Positions 55,284 through 64,000 of a DNA stretch of 64,000 bases are shown here, piece after piece. This DNA comes from Extensimonas soli (GTDB lineage Bacteria; Pseudomonadota; Gammaproteobacteria; Burkholderiales; Burkholderiaceae_C), in contig NZ_JARGEL010000028.1 in the NCBI RefSeq assembly GCF_029211265.1, positions 7,674 through 71,673 of the forward strand, written 5' to 3'. Each line of letters opens with the position of its first letter. Within the stretch, counting starts at the first letter, position 1. Position numbers and translations under genes: made by a program. A model generated the notes under the pieces. It made no database searches. It had not been told where the DNA came from and saw only the letters and a list, made by a program, of their open reading frames with translations.

Positions 55284-56915
55284 TCAGGGCGCCTTCGCGC
55301 CGCTCACGCAGGCGCTGCTCGCGGGCGCGAGCCACTGCTTGAGCCCTGCCGCAAAAGCCAGATCGAAGCGCCCGAAAAAGTCCGTGCCGCCGCTGACCGA
55401 GCAGCTCGCGCTGCCCGCCGTGAGGTGCGCGACCAGATAGCGCGCGCCGTTTTGGCTCGTGAACAATGCGCCGCCGCTGCTGCCCGGCGCCGTGGCGCCG
55501 CTGCTCCACTGCACGCCGAGGTAGTTGTCGCTGACCGACGCCGCGCCACTGCAGCTGAAGCTGCTGCCATCGGCCGAGAGCGTGCAGCTGCTGAACTGGC
55601 GCAGGCTGCCCAGGCTGAGCTTTTGCCAGTCGCCGTTCGGGTGGTGCAGCAGCGCCGCTGCCTGGCCAAGCACGGGCGTGTGCGCGTCCCAGCCCGCAAA
55701 GACGGTGCCGCTCGGCGGGGCATCGTTCAGGCGCATCAGGGCCGTGTCGGTCGCACCGTCGGTGGCGAGCAGCGTGGCCCCGCCTTTGAGGCTGCTCGCG
55801 CGTGCGTCCAGGCTGGCGCCGTTGCAGGCCGCCGCGCGGTAGAACCAATACGTGGTGAGCGTCGAAGCCACGGTCTGCGACGCAATGCAGTGCTGCGCGC
55901 TGAGAAAATACGGCGTGCCGCTCGAAGCCGTGTCGTTGAGCAGCGTGCCCGTGCACAGATAGCTCGTGCCTTGATCGACGAACAGCATGCGCGCGACGGC
56001 GTTGCTCTCATTGGCATAGTCGGCGTTGCAGGCGGTATCGACTTCACAGAAGTCGGCTGTGCCGGCCTTGGGCACGAGCGGTGCAGCGCCGCTCGATCCG
56101 GCCGTGGAAGATGCCGCGCCCGCAGCAGCGCCCGCCAGCGCTTGCGGCGCGACGCGAAAGTGCGACAGCTGCGGCACCGCGATGCGCAGCGCGGCGGGGT
56201 CTGTGCCCGCGGGCAGCTCGATTTCGAGCACCACCGTGTCGCCGCCGACGTCGGGGCTCCAGTAGGTGCGCGCGGCGGTGCTGGCGTCGCCCGCCTGCTG
56301 GTTGCGCGCGATGGCGGCAAGGATTTCGCCGCCCGTTACGCTGTGCAATACAGCCCCATCGGGCGGGTAAAAACGCAGCTGGGCCGCGGCGGGCAACTGC
56401 TCCACCACGATACCCAGACGCATGCCCTGCGCGCCTGCCGACTGAAAGCGCAGCGCCGCGACTTGGCTGCCGTCAGCGAGCGTCTGCCAAGTGAGCAGCG
56501 CCGCCATCGCCTGCGCGCTCGCGCTTTGCGGCAGGCTGCGCGCCGGGCCTATGGTCTGCACGCCGGGCAGGTCGGCGACGCCGCCTTCTTCGGCGCCCAG
56601 CGCCTCCAGCTGCACCGTGCGCAGCGCCGCACCGGCGGGCATGCGCGGGCGGGCGGCGGCGCTGGCCGCCTTGGTCTGGACGATGCTGGGGCGATACGCG
56701 TCCACACGCAGCGGCGCCACTGTCGCGGCCTTGCAGGCGGCATCCGTGCCAGAGGCCACATCCGAGCCCCCACCGCCCCCGCAAGCCGCAACCAGCGCTG
56801 CGAGCGCGATGCTGCCCACGGCCCTCCACCGCCGCCCACACACCTGCGCAGCGCCACGGGTGGAGCTGGAAGTGGCGAGTTTCATCGTGCGAAGCAAAAC
56901 GGCGCGGCTGGACAT
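55284..56915 (-). CDS. Secreted trypsin-like serine protease (lipoprotein)
   Basis: A 543-residue extracellular or outer-membrane protease. The N-terminal signal ends [10 protein letters not shown] (lipobox cysteine near 44). A pro/linker region with beta-rich segments runs to about 290. The chymotrypsin-fold domain (about 305-525) has the catalytic His in FLSAQHCIA, Asp in ATDTALMRL and Ser in [10 protein letters not shown]. Several cysteine pairs suggest disulphides. The ATG at 56915 was chosen because GGAGG lies 7 bp upstream. It sits between ruvA and ruvB on their strand. Confidence 0.86.
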   Translation of the reverse strand: MSSRAVLLRTMKLATSSSTRGAAQVCGRRWRAVGSIALAALVAACGGGGGSDVASGTDAACKAATVAPLRVDAYRPSIVQTKAASAAARPRMPAGAALRTVQLEALGAEEGGVADLPGVQTIGPARSLPQSASAQAMAALLTWQTLADGSQVAALRFQSAGAQGMRLGIVVEQLPAAAQLRFYPPDGAVLHSVTGGEILAAIARNQQAGDASTAARTYWSPDVGGDTVVLEIELPAGTDPAALRIAVPQLSHFRVAPQALAGAAAGAASSTAGSSGAAPLVPKAGTADFCEVDTACNADYANESNAVARMLFVDQGTSYLCTGTLLNDTASSGTPYFLSAQHCIASQTVASTLTTYWFYRAAACNGASLDARASSLKGGATLLATDGATDTALMRLNDAPPSGTVFAGWDAHTPVLGQAAALLHHPNGDWQKLSLGSLRQFSSCTLSADGSSFSCSGAASVSDNYLGVQWSSGATAPGSSGGALFTSQNGARYLVAHLTAGSASCSVSGGTDFFGRFDLAFAAGLKQWLAPASSACVSGAKAP

Positions 56916-57102
56916 AGGGGGCCTCCGACGAAGAGGGGATGCAAGGGGCAGGCAATCGTACTGCGGGGCGGTGACGCAAGGCGTAAGGATGTAACGCATG
57001 CCGCGCCGGAGCCCGTTGCGACAGGGCTTGCGACAGCGCACCTACCGTGCACTGCGGCCAGGTACGGGAGCGGGTTGCAGATCGGCTTAGGCTGCAAGGC
57101 CC

Positions 57103-57675
57103 TCACGCCAGCGTCTTGAGCGCGAGCTTGATGCCCTCGCTCACGCCCACGTCGGGCGGCAGGGCCTTGAGCGCGGCGTTCGCTTCCCTTTCGTTGTAGC
57201 CGAGCGCGAGCAGCGCCTGCAGGATGTCAGTGTGCGCGTCGCTGCGCGCCTGCGCGGGCGCCAGGCCCAGATCGGGCGCGAGCTTGCCTTTGAGCTCGAG
57301 CAGCAGGCGCTCGGCCGTTTTCTTGCCGATGCCGGGCACCTTGACGAGCCGGCCCGGCTCCTGCTGCGCGATCGCCTGCGCGAGCTCGGCCACGCTCAGG
57401 CCGCTGAGCACCGAAAGCGCCGTGCGCGGGCCCACGCCCGCGACCTTGACGAGCTCGCGAAAGGCCGCGCGCTCGGTCGCCGTGGCAAAGCCGTAGAGCA
57501 GCTGCGCGTCCTCGCGCACGATGAACTGCGTGAGCAGGCTCACACGCTCCCCCACGCCGGGCAGGTGGTAGAAGGTGCTCATGGGCACGAGCACCTCGTA
57601 GCCCACGCCCTGGCAGTCCAGCAGCACCTCGGGCGGGTTCTTTTCGAGCAGGGTGCCGGTCAATTTGCCTATCAT
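57103..57675 (-). CDS. ruvA: Holliday junction DNA-binding protein RuvA
   Basis: Binds four-way junctions and loads RuvB. The 190-residue protein starts [20 protein letters not shown] (domain I). Domain II has two helix-hairpin-helix motifs ([16 protein letters not shown] and [20 protein letters not shown]). The C-terminal RuvB-binding domain contains [18 protein letters not shown]. It is complete and divergent from phoH. Confidence 0.95.
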   Translation of the reverse strand: MIGKLTGTLLEKNPPEVLLDCQGVGYEVLVPMSTFYHLPGVGERVSLLTQFIVREDAQLLYGFATATERAAFRELVKVAGVGPRTALSVLSGLSVAELAQAIAQQEPGRLVKVPGIGKKTAERLLLELKGKLAPDLGLAPAQARSDAHTDILQALLALGYNEREANAALKALPPDVGVSEGIKLALKTLA

Positions 57676-57794
57676 TGCGATCCTTTGCCGGTGGCGGCAC
57701 ACGGCGTGCTGCCACCATTTTTGTTCTGATCCTGGCGTCCGAAAGGCTGCGAACAAGCCTTGCAATGGCCGGGAATGCGTCCCAAATTATCCGC

Positions 57795-58742
57795 GTGATC
57801 CTGCGCCATACCTTCACCCCCCACAACAACACCCGGCTCACGCACCTGTGCGGGCCGGCCGACGCGCACCTGCGCACCATAGAAGCGGCGCTGCAGGTGC
57901 GCATAGCGCACCGCCACGAGCAATTCAAGGTCGATGGCCCCAAGGCCCAGGCCACGCAGGCGATGGAGCTTTTGCAGGCGCTGTACGAGCAGGCCGAGCA
58001 CCCGCTGGGCGAAGACCTGCTGCAGCTCATGCTCGCGGGGGACAGCCGCCCGATCGAGCCGCCGCAGGACGCCATCGTGCTCAACACGCGCCGCGCCGAC
58101 CTGCGCGCGCGCACGCCGCGCCAGGGCCTGTACCTCGACAACATCGCGCAGCACGACATCACCTTCGGCATAGGCCCGGCCGGCACGGGCAAGACCTACC
58201 TGGCCGTGGCCTGCGCGGTCGATGCGCTCGAGCGCAGCGCGGTGCAGCGCATCGTGCTCACGCGCCCAGCCGTGGAAGCGGGCGAGCGCCTGGGCTTTCT
58301 GCCCGGCGACCTCACGCAAAAGGTCGACCCCTACCTGCGCCCGCTGTACGACGCGCTCTACGAGCTCATGGGCTTCGACAAGGTGCAAAAGGCCTTCGAG
58401 CGCAACGCGCTCGAGATCGCGCCGCTTGCCTTCATGCGCGGGCGCACGCTGAACAACGCCTTCGTGATCCTCGACGAGGCGCAAAACACCACGCCCGAGC
58501 AGATGAAGATGTTCCTCACGCGCCTGGGCTTTGGCGCCAAGGCCGTGGTGACCGGCGACGTGAGCCAGATCGACCTGCCCAAGGGCGCGCCCAGCGGCCT
58601 GATCGACGCCGAACACGTGCTCAAGCGCGTGCAGGGCATCGCGTTCACGCACTTCACGAGCGCCGACGTGGTGCGCCACCCGCTGGTCGCGCGCATCGTC
58701 GATGCCTACAACGCCCCACGCAGCCGAGGCGCGCCGGCATGA
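57795..58742 (+). CDS. phoH: PhoH-like ATPase
   Basis: P-loop ATPase of the YbeZ/PhoH group, linked with YbeY in rRNA and RNA metabolism. It has 315 residues. An N-terminal KH-like part (HRHEQFKVDGPKAQ) precedes Walker A FGIGPAGTGKTYLAVA (about 124-139), Walker B NAFVILDEAQNTTPEQMK, and TGDVSQIDLPKG. GTG 57795 gives the common start VILRHTFTPHNNTRLTHLC; ATG 57765 is an alternative. It is followed by ybeY. Confidence 0.94.
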   Translation: MILRHTFTPHNNTRLTHLCGPADAHLRTIEAALQVRIAHRHEQFKVDGPKAQATQAMELLQALYEQAEHPLGEDLLQLMLAGDSRPIEPPQDAIVLNTRRADLRARTPRQGLYLDNIAQHDITFGIGPAGTGKTYLAVACAVDALERSAVQRIVLTRPAVEAGERLGFLPGDLTQKVDPYLRPLYDALYELMGFDKVQKAFERNALEIAPLAFMRGRTLNNAFVILDEAQNTTPEQMKMFLTRLGFGAKAVVTGDVSQIDLPKGAPSGLIDAEHVLKRVQGIAFTHFTSADVVRHPLVARIVDAYNAPRSRGAPA

Positions 58743-58780
58743 GCGGGGCCGTTGCGCACGCTCCATGAAACTCTCTTTTC

Positions 58781-58823
58781 GATAGCTGCTTGCGCACGTC
58801 CTACCTGCGCTAGAGGCCATTTT
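58781..58823. repeat. 45-bp palindromic repeat, phoH-ybeY gap
   Basis: Reads GATAGCTGCTTGCGCACG and GCGCTAGAGGCCATTTT at its ends, the clearest full copy of the family between genes; the end lies 5 bp before the ybeY ATG and may take part in its ribosome site. Confidence 0.78.
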
Positions 58824-58827
58824 GACC

Positions 58828-59289
58828 ATGAAAAATCTGACCCTGTCCCTGCAGTTCGCGCGCTTTCCCGACGTGGCCGCGCACCGCGCCGCGCTGGCGC
58901 GCCACCGCGTGCAGCGCTGGATCCGCCACGCGCTCGCGCGCGACGCCGAGATCACCGTGCGCATCGTCGGCAGCGATGAAGGGCGCGCGCTGAACCGCGA
59001 CTACCGCCACAAGGACTACGCGACCAACGTGCTCACCTTCGACTACGCGCAGGAGCCCGTGGTGCTGGCCGACCTGGTGCTGTGCGCGCCGGTGGTCGAG
59101 AGCGAGGCGCGCGCGCTGGGTAAGCCGCTCGCCGAACACTACGCGCACCTGATCGTGCACGGTACGCTGCACGCGCAGGGCTGGGATCACGAAACCAGCG
59201 AGGCCGATGCGCAGGCCATGGAAGCGCGCGAGTCCGACATCCTGCGCAGCCTGGGTTTGGCCGATCCTTACCAGCGCAGCGATCGGTAA
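58828..59289 (+). CDS. ybeY: Endoribonuclease YbeY (rRNA maturation factor)
   Basis: Metal-dependent RNase needed for 16S rRNA 3' end maturation and ribosome quality control. It has 153 residues; the zinc motif HGTLHAQGWDHETSEAD (HxxxHxxxxxH, about 109-125) is intact, with the preceding NVLTFDY segment. The ATG at 58828 follows a palindromic repeat. It pairs with phoH as in many proteobacteria. The usual next genes (corC, lnt) are absent; a binding protein gene comes next. Confidence 0.94.
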   Translation: MKNLTLSLQFARFPDVAAHRAALARHRVQRWIRHALARDAEITVRIVGSDEGRALNRDYRHKDYATNVLTFDYAQEPVVLADLVLCAPVVESEARALGKPLAEHYAHLIVHGTLHAQGWDHETSEADAQAMEARESDILRSLGLADPYQRSDR

Positions 59290-59412
59290 GCGCCACGGCG
59301 CCGTAAGGCGCGTCGGACAAGGCAGCGCCGCTGGGCGAAGGCGTGTGAGCAGGCCTGCGGGCCTGCAAAATGTTACCGTTATCATCGCGCAACCGCTCTC
59401 CCCACTTTTGCC

Positions 59413-60492
59413 ATGTCCTCCTTCGCGCCCGGGCCCACGCGCCGCTGCATGCTGAGTAGCGCGGCGGCTGCCGTGCTGGGCACCTCTTGGCCCGACCGCG
59501 CCGCGGCCGCGCTGGGACGCGTGGCAGACCTGCGCATTCTGGCCTGGCCCGGTTACACCGACAGCGGCCTGGTGCAGGACTTCGAACGGCGCCATGGCTG
59601 CCGCGTGGCGGTGAGCATCGTGGCGTCCGACGAAGTTCTGTGGCAGCGCATGCAGGCGCGGCAGGGCGGAGACTTCGATGTGCTGGCGCTCAACACGGCC
59701 GAGCTGCAGCGCTATATCCAGGCAGACCTGGTGCAGGCCGTGCCGCGCGCGGCGCTGCGCTCGCAGCCCGAATGGCAACCGCGCCTGCGCGATCTTTCGG
59801 CCATTGGCGGGCTGGTGCGGGGCGTGCAGGTGTTTGGCGTGCCCTACGTGTTTGCCGACATGGGCCTGATCCACGACCTGCGCCAGATGCCGCAGCCGCC
59901 CCAAAGCATCCGGGCGCTATGGGATCCGCGCTGGCGCGGGCGCGTGCTGGCCTACGACAGCGGCACGCACAATTTCTCGCTCACGGCGCAGGTGCTCGGC
60001 GCGCCTTCGCCGTTTCGGCTGCGCGCAACCGATTGGGTGCCCGCCGTGGAGCAGCTCGTGGCCTTGCGTCGCAATGCCATGGGTTTTTATGCCCAGCCCG
60101 AGGAGTCGGTCGATTGGTTCATGCGCCGGAAAGCGGCGCTGATGTTTGCCAATTACGGCACCCAGCAGTTGCAATTGCTGCGTGCGGCGGGCGCAGAGGT
60201 GGGGTACGCCCTGCCGCGCGAAGGCGCGCTGGCCTGGCTGGACTGCTGGGCCATCAGCCGCCAGGCGCGCGACACGCAGCTCGCTGCCGCCTGGATAGAC
60301 CACATGCTGGGCACCGCTTCCGCCGCGGCGATGGAGCAACGCCATGGCTTGTCGCACGTGCGCACCAAGGCTGCGCCAGACGGCGCGCAAGGCTTGTGGT
60401 GGCTGGAGCCCCCCGAGGACACCGCGCGGCGCAACCGGCTCTGGCGCCGCATCCTGGCCGGTGACCGCGTTTCCCGGGTCTTGCTGCCATGA
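59413..60492 (+). CDS. Extracellular solute-binding protein (PotD-like)
   Basis: A 359-residue periplasmic binding protein. The Tat-like start (TRRCMLSSAAAAVLG) is followed by a mature type-2 binding fold that begins VADLRILAWPGYTDSG, resembling PotD/spermidine- and iron-type families. VFGVPYVFADMG and WDPRWRGRVLAYDSG are typical hinge segments. No ABC permease genes are near; its stop overlaps a GGDEF sensor gene (ATGA), suggesting it serves as ligand receptor for that sensor instead of transport. Confidence 0.82.
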   Translation: MSSFAPGPTRRCMLSSAAAAVLGTSWPDRAAAALGRVADLRILAWPGYTDSGLVQDFERRHGCRVAVSIVASDEVLWQRMQARQGGDFDVLALNTAELQRYIQADLVQAVPRAALRSQPEWQPRLRDLSAIGGLVRGVQVFGVPYVFADMGLIHDLRQMPQPPQSIRALWDPRWRGRVLAYDSGTHNFSLTAQVLGAPSPFRLRATDWVPAVEQLVALRRNAMGFYAQPEESVDWFMRRKAALMFANYGTQQLQLLRAAGAEVGYALPREGALAWLDCWAISRQARDTQLAAAWIDHMLGTASAAAMEQRHGLSHVRTKAAPDGAQGLWWLEPPEDTARRNRLWRRILAGDRVSRVLLP

Positions 60493-62225
60493 AGCTGCGC
60501 ATGGCCCACAAGCTCGCCCTGCTGCTGGCGGGCATCGGACTGGCGGCGGCTTTGCTGATGGCCGTGCTGGCCGAGCGCGTAGGCCGCACATTGCTGGTCG
60601 AAGGAGCCCAGGAAGCGCTGCTCACCTCCACGCAGGTGTTGGCGCGGCGTGTGGAGGTCATGCAGGCCAATGTGGCGCGCGATCTGCGCATTGTGGCCGA
60701 GCACCCGCTGACACTGCGAGTCCTCAAAGACAACGAGGCCGATGCTGCCGACAGGCTCGCACGATGGTTCGAGGTCAGCATGCACAGCCAGCCGGCGTAC
60801 TTTCAGATGCGGCTCATCAGCGCCGCCGACTACGGCCTGGAGCGCGTGCGCATAGACCGCCACCAAGGCCAGCTGCTACGCATCGAAGATGATGCCTTGC
60901 AGGAAAAGGCCCACTTTCCCTACGTGTCCGAGGCGCTCGCGCTGCCCGCGCAGGAGCTGTTCAGCTCCGAGATCGCCATCAACCACGAAGACGGCGCACA
61001 CGATGGCCTGGAGCAGCCCACCGCGATCTTCTCCATGCCCGTGTACGCACCGAACGCACCAAATGGCAAAGCCCTGGGCGTAGTGGTGATCAATGTGGAC
61101 TTGCGCAATACCTTCGCCCTGCTGGCGCAGGACCTGCCCAAGCCGTACCAGCTGTTTTTAGCGAATGGAGAAGGGGACATCCTGCTGCATCCCGACGCAG
61201 CGCTCACCTTCGGCTTCGACCGTGGCGAACGCCACCTTATCCAAAGCAGCATGCCGGCCCTCGCAGCCGTGGTGGATGGCTCCACCGACCATGCAGTGCT
61301 CGACTTCAACATGGATACCAGCCACCCCATGGTGGCCGCATTCACGCGCATGGATGGTGCGCCCCACACAGCGCCACCACGCACGCTGATCCTCGGTCTG
61401 GCCCAGCCTGCGCGCGAGATCCTGGCCCGCGCCGAACAGTTGCGCCGCACCTTGCTGGGCCTGGCCGTGCCGGTAGCCTTGGGTGGCCTGGTGCTCGCGT
61501 TCGTGCTGGCGCGCACCTTTACCCGGCCGCTTGCGCAACTCGAGCGCGCAGCGCACGGCTTCGGCCAGGGAGACGTGGCCACCGATCTGCCCATCGATCG
61601 CCACGACGAAATCGGCACGCTCGCACGCAGCTTCGTCCATATGCAGCACTGCGTGGGCAATCAGCTGCAGACTCTGCGCGAAAACCAGCAAACCCTGGAG
61701 CGCCTGTCGCAGCATGACAGCCTCACCGGGCTGCCCAACCGGCGCTTTTTCATGCAACTGCTCGAGCAGGCTCTGGTGCGTGCACAGCGCCACGGGCAGA
61801 CGGTGGACCTGATGTTCATCGACCTCGACGGCTTCAAGCCCGTCAACGACCAGTTTGGCCACGAATGCGGCGACCAGGTTTTGCAGACCGTGGTCCGGCA
61901 ATTGCGCGCCGGCCTGCGCGAGGCCGACATCCTGGCGCGCCTGGGCGGCGACGAATTCGTCGTGCTGCTCGACGGCGCGCTGGAGCAGGACACTTGCGCG
62001 ACCCTGGCCGCCAAGGTCATCGAACTGATCAGTGCCCCGATTGCGATCTGGCAGGGGCACACCACGGTGCGGGTAGGCGCGAGCATTGGCCTGGCGCGCT
62101 ACCCGCAGGATGGCCGCACCGCCTACGAACTGCTTCGAAGCGCAGACCGCGCCATGTACGCCGCCAAGGAGGCCGGCAAGGGGTGCTGGCGCTTTGCCAC
62201 CTCGGGCGGCCAGAGCGCATCCTGA
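60489..62225 (+). CDS. Sensor diguanylate cyclase (dCache-HAMP-GGDEF)
   Basis: A 578-residue membrane receptor making c-di-GMP. It has a first membrane helix (about 8-27), a large periplasmic dCache-like domain (about 40-310), a second helix (about 318-340) and a HAMP region (about 340-395). The GGDEF domain (about 410-570) has LARLGGDEFVVLLDG and the I-site READ just before it. It is translationally coupled with a periplasmic binding protein gene, so the sensed ligand may be delivered by that protein. Confidence 0.9.
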   Translation: MKLRMAHKLALLLAGIGLAAALLMAVLAERVGRTLLVEGAQEALLTSTQVLARRVEVMQANVARDLRIVAEHPLTLRVLKDNEADAADRLARWFEVSMHSQPAYFQMRLISAADYGLERVRIDRHQGQLLRIEDDALQEKAHFPYVSEALALPAQELFSSEIAINHEDGAHDGLEQPTAIFSMPVYAPNAPNGKALGVVVINVDLRNTFALLAQDLPKPYQLFLANGEGDILLHPDAALTFGFDRGERHLIQSSMPALAAVVDGSTDHAVLDFNMDTSHPMVAAFTRMDGAPHTAPPRTLILGLAQPAREILARAEQLRRTLLGLAVPVALGGLVLAFVLARTFTRPLAQLERAAHGFGQGDVATDLPIDRHDEIGTLARSFVHMQHCVGNQLQTLRENQQTLERLSQHDSLTGLPNRRFFMQLLEQALVRAQRHGQTVDLMFIDLDGFKPVNDQFGHECGDQVLQTVVRQLRAGLREADILARLGGDEFVVLLDGALEQDTCATLAAKVIELISAPIAIWQGHTTVRVGASIGLARYPQDGRTAYELLRSADRAMYAAKEAGKGCWRFATSGGQSAS

Positions 62226-62327
62226 AACCTCGACTGCAACTGCCCACTTCAACCCAGACTGCTCATCCGTCTTATTGCTTTATAAATCAAGACATTACGC
62301 AATAATCTTCGCGCAGGAAGAGAGTCT

Positions 62328-62560
62328 TGATGGACGAGTTGCAGGCATTCGATCGCTACCTCAAGCATCTTGGAGCCGGCCTCGGACACGCGCATCGGTA
62401 AGCCGGGCTGCGCGGGTACTGCACAGGGCTGATGGACCGCTGGCGCGCAAGAGCGTAGCGCCGATGGCAGCGCATCTGGCCCCACAAGCCACACGCTCGC
62501 GCCACCAATCGCTGCACCACTTCGTGGCCGACTCGCCGTGGTCGCACGAACGCCACGTGC
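62328..62560 (+). pseudogene. IS701-family transposase relic (N-terminal part)
   Basis: In one frame MDELQAFDRYLKHLGAGLGHA. After a stop and frame changes GPLARKSVAPMAAHLAPQ and RSRHQSLHHFVADSPWSHE follow, matching the start region of IS701-type transposases. The remaining 130 bp has only scattered remains (ending near 62690 with GTTGCGACACAGTAAAAC, possibly the element end). Transposition activity is lost. The 620-bp gap from 62226 to 62846 contains nothing else I can support. Confidence 0.75.
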
Positions 62561-62846
62561 CCTCATCGTCGACCACCAGTTTGCGGCTGCGTATCGCCGC
62601 AGCCTTGATGCAAACGCTAGTGCAGTGCCCGTGCTGCCTGCACGTCAATGCAAGGTGAGGTTGCGACACAGTAAAACTAGGGCAAACCCCGAGCAAACTA
62701 ACGATCGTTCAACACTACCATTGCGCCTCCTTCTACGGAGCCTCTTCCTTACGGGGTTCGCGCGTTGGCTTCCGATGCCGCGGCAACGATTGGCCTGTGG
62801 CATCGACCGATTTCTTCAACTCTTATAAAAAAGCGGATACCACTAC

Positions 62847-63644
62847 ATGCATGCGGAACAGCAGACAGCGGTTCCAGTCCTCGAATGTCGGGGAGTGGAG
62901 CGCCGCTTCGGTGGACTGGTTGCCCTCACGGGGGTGAACATGCACATCGAGCGCGGCGAAATTTTTGGCCTGGTTGGGCCCAATGGCAGTGGCAAGACGA
63001 CCATGACCAACGCCATCACGGGATTTTTCCCGCCCCAGGTCGGCAGCATTTGGCTCAATGGACGCGAGATCACGGGCATGGCCCCGCACAAGGTGGCCGC
63101 GCTGGGTGTGGCGCGCACGTTTCAGAACCTTGCGCTCTTCAATGGCATGAGCGTGCTCGACAACATCCTGCTCGGGCGCCACATCCACATGAAGCCAGGC
63201 GTGCTCAAGACCGCCTTGTACTGGTGGCTGAGCCGCGATGAGGAGATCGCGCACCGCCGCAAGGTCGAAGAGGTGATCGACTTCATGCAGTTGCAAAGCG
63301 TGCGCGACGAGCTCGTGGACAGCATCCCCATCGGACTGAAAAAGCGCGTTGAACTGGCGCGTGCGCTGGTCGCGGAGCCCAGCTTTCTCGTGCTCGACGA
63401 ACCCATGGCCGGCATGAACCAGGAGGAAAAAGAATACATGGCCCGCTTCATTCTCGACGCACGCGACGAACGCGGTGTCACGGTGCTGCTGATCGAGCAC
63501 CACATGGACGTGATCACCGGCATTTGCGACCGCATGATGGTGCTGAGCTACGGCGAAACGATAGGCACCGGCATTCCCAGCGAAGTCATCCAAGACGAGC
63601 GCGTGATCAAAGCCTATCTGGGGGGTGCGCATGCAACGCGCTGA
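62847..63644 (+). CDS. livG: Branched-chain amino acid-type ABC transporter ATPase LivG
   Basis: ATP-binding subunit, 265 residues. Walker A is GLVGPNGSGKTTMTNAITGF (about 42-61), the Q-loop is VARTFQNLALF, the signature is a variant at VELARALVAEPSFLVLDEPM (Walker B; the usual LSGGQQ is replaced by IPIGLKKRVE), and HHMD holds the switch His. LivG-type ATPases pair with LivH/LivM/LivF. It overlaps the acyl-CoA ligase gene by 14 bp. The IS701 relic lies upstream, so the promoter is not obvious. Confidence 0.92.
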   Translation: MHAEQQTAVPVLECRGVERRFGGLVALTGVNMHIERGEIFGLVGPNGSGKTTMTNAITGFFPPQVGSIWLNGREITGMAPHKVAALGVARTFQNLALFNGMSVLDNILLGRHIHMKPGVLKTALYWWLSRDEEIAHRRKVEEVIDFMQLQSVRDELVDSIPIGLKKRVELARALVAEPSFLVLDEPMAGMNQEEKEYMARFILDARDERGVTVLLIEHHMDVITGICDRMMVLSYGETIGTGIPSEVIQDERVIKAYLGGAHATR

Positions 63645-64000
63645 AAACCGCTCCGCCACCTGGGACCTCGGGGCCGACACCACCCTCGTGCGCATTCTGG
63701 CGCGCAACGCCGAATTGCTCGGCGACCATGTCGCCATGCGCGAAAAGCACCTAGGCATCTGGCAAGAGACCACCTGGGCGCAAATGCTCGACGCCACGCT
63801 GGCCTTTGCAGCAAGTCTGCAAAGCATGGGCTTTGGCCAGGAAGACGCTTTGCTGGTGCTGGGCGACAACCGCCCCAACCTCTACATGGGCATGCTTGCT
63901 GCGGGCGTGCTCGGCGGCTACGCCATGCCGGCATATCCTGACGCCACGCCCGATGAAATCCGCCATTTCATGCATGAGGCGAACGCGCGCTTCGTGCTCG
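63631..64000 (+). CDS. AMP-dependent acyl-CoA synthetase (partial, runs off window end)
   Basis: The first 123 codons of an AMP-binding enzyme, starting at ATG 63631 inside the end of livG. LLVLGDNRPNLYMGMLAAGV (about 78) and GYAMPAYPDATPDEIRHFMH are typical of the N-terminal domain of acyl/aromatic-acid CoA ligases. The rest lies outside. LivG followed by a CoA ligase and then Liv permeases is a known order, suggesting uptake and activation of an aromatic or branched acid; the substrate is unknown. Confidence 0.88.
   Translation, partial: MQRAENRSATWDLGADTTLVRILARNAELLGDHVAMREKHLGIWQETTWAQMLDATLAFAASLQSMGFGQEDALLVLGDNRPNLYMGMLAAGVLGGYAMPAYPDATPDEIRHFMHEANARFVL

Noticed and set aside
62252-62270. 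AACCCAGACTGCTCATCCG after the dCache-GGDEF gene resembles the end of the 178-bp element
   Set aside because: About 15 of 19 bases match and no partner arm is present, so it could be chance or a relic; not enough to call an element.
62760-62846. A sigma-54-type promoter before livG (TGGC...)
   Set aside because: The GG and GC pair spacing does not fit the consensus.

Overview
The window looks like a chromosome segment of a high-GC betaproteobacterium of the Burkholderiales, most likely family Comamonadaceae (Acidovorax/Comamonas/Alicycliphilus type). This rests on the protein families and gene orders seen here (leuC-leuD-leuB, paired EAL-HDOD proteins, tsaB-rimI, folM-folB-ttcA, pntA1-A2-B) and on short palindromic repeats that I recall as typical of that family. 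There is no rRNA gene to settle it, and no tRNA, CRISPR array or intact phage was seen. Assignments are from reading translations and motifs; no database search was possible.

Layout. 0-3.5 kb: tonB-exbB-exbD (energy for outer-membrane uptake), a Bax-inhibitor-1/YccA membrane protein and a small lipoprotein. 3.5-9 kb: rlmD, then the chaperone genes grpE-dnaK-dnaJ behind a near-perfect heat-shock promoter. 9-14 kb: a beta-CASP metallo-hydrolase and leucine synthesis genes leuC, leuD, leuB, with an entericidin-like small lipoprotein gene between leuC and leuD. 14-23 kb: tandem EAL-HDOD genes, trxC, a SemiSWEET, dacB, three hsp20 genes, then tsaB-rimI and a degenerate uracil-DNA-glycosylase-like gene.

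23-40 kb is the most unusual part. It has a five-heme cytochrome fused to a TsdA-like module, and a divergent TetR/HPP pair sharing two palindromic operators. Next comes a polyamine-type membrane cassette: SPFH protein, DUF4178 protein, DUF350 protein, membrane spermidine-synthase-like enzyme, exported flavin amine oxidase-like protein and SpeD. Two near-identical 178-bp inverted-repeat elements follow in tandem before corA. Then comes an accessory stretch (35.1-39.7 kb) of unfamiliar lipoproteins and regulators, flanked by two decayed DsrE-like genes and carrying a 158-bp MITE.

40-64 kb is mostly housekeeping: mtnN, an acyl-CoA ligase, transhydrogenase pntA1-A2-B, dadA, fba, a MidA-type methyltransferase, folM-folB-ttcA, a histidine phosphatase, two diguanylate cyclases, ruvA and ruvB split by a secreted trypsin-like protease, phoH-ybeY, and a periplasmic binding protein coupled to a GGDEF sensor. 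An IS701-type transposase relic precedes livG and a second acyl-CoA ligase cut by the window end.

Several palindromic repeat families run through the window. One of about 45 bp lies between genes and also inside the reading frames of rlmD, mtnN, folM and the 3' end of pntA2.
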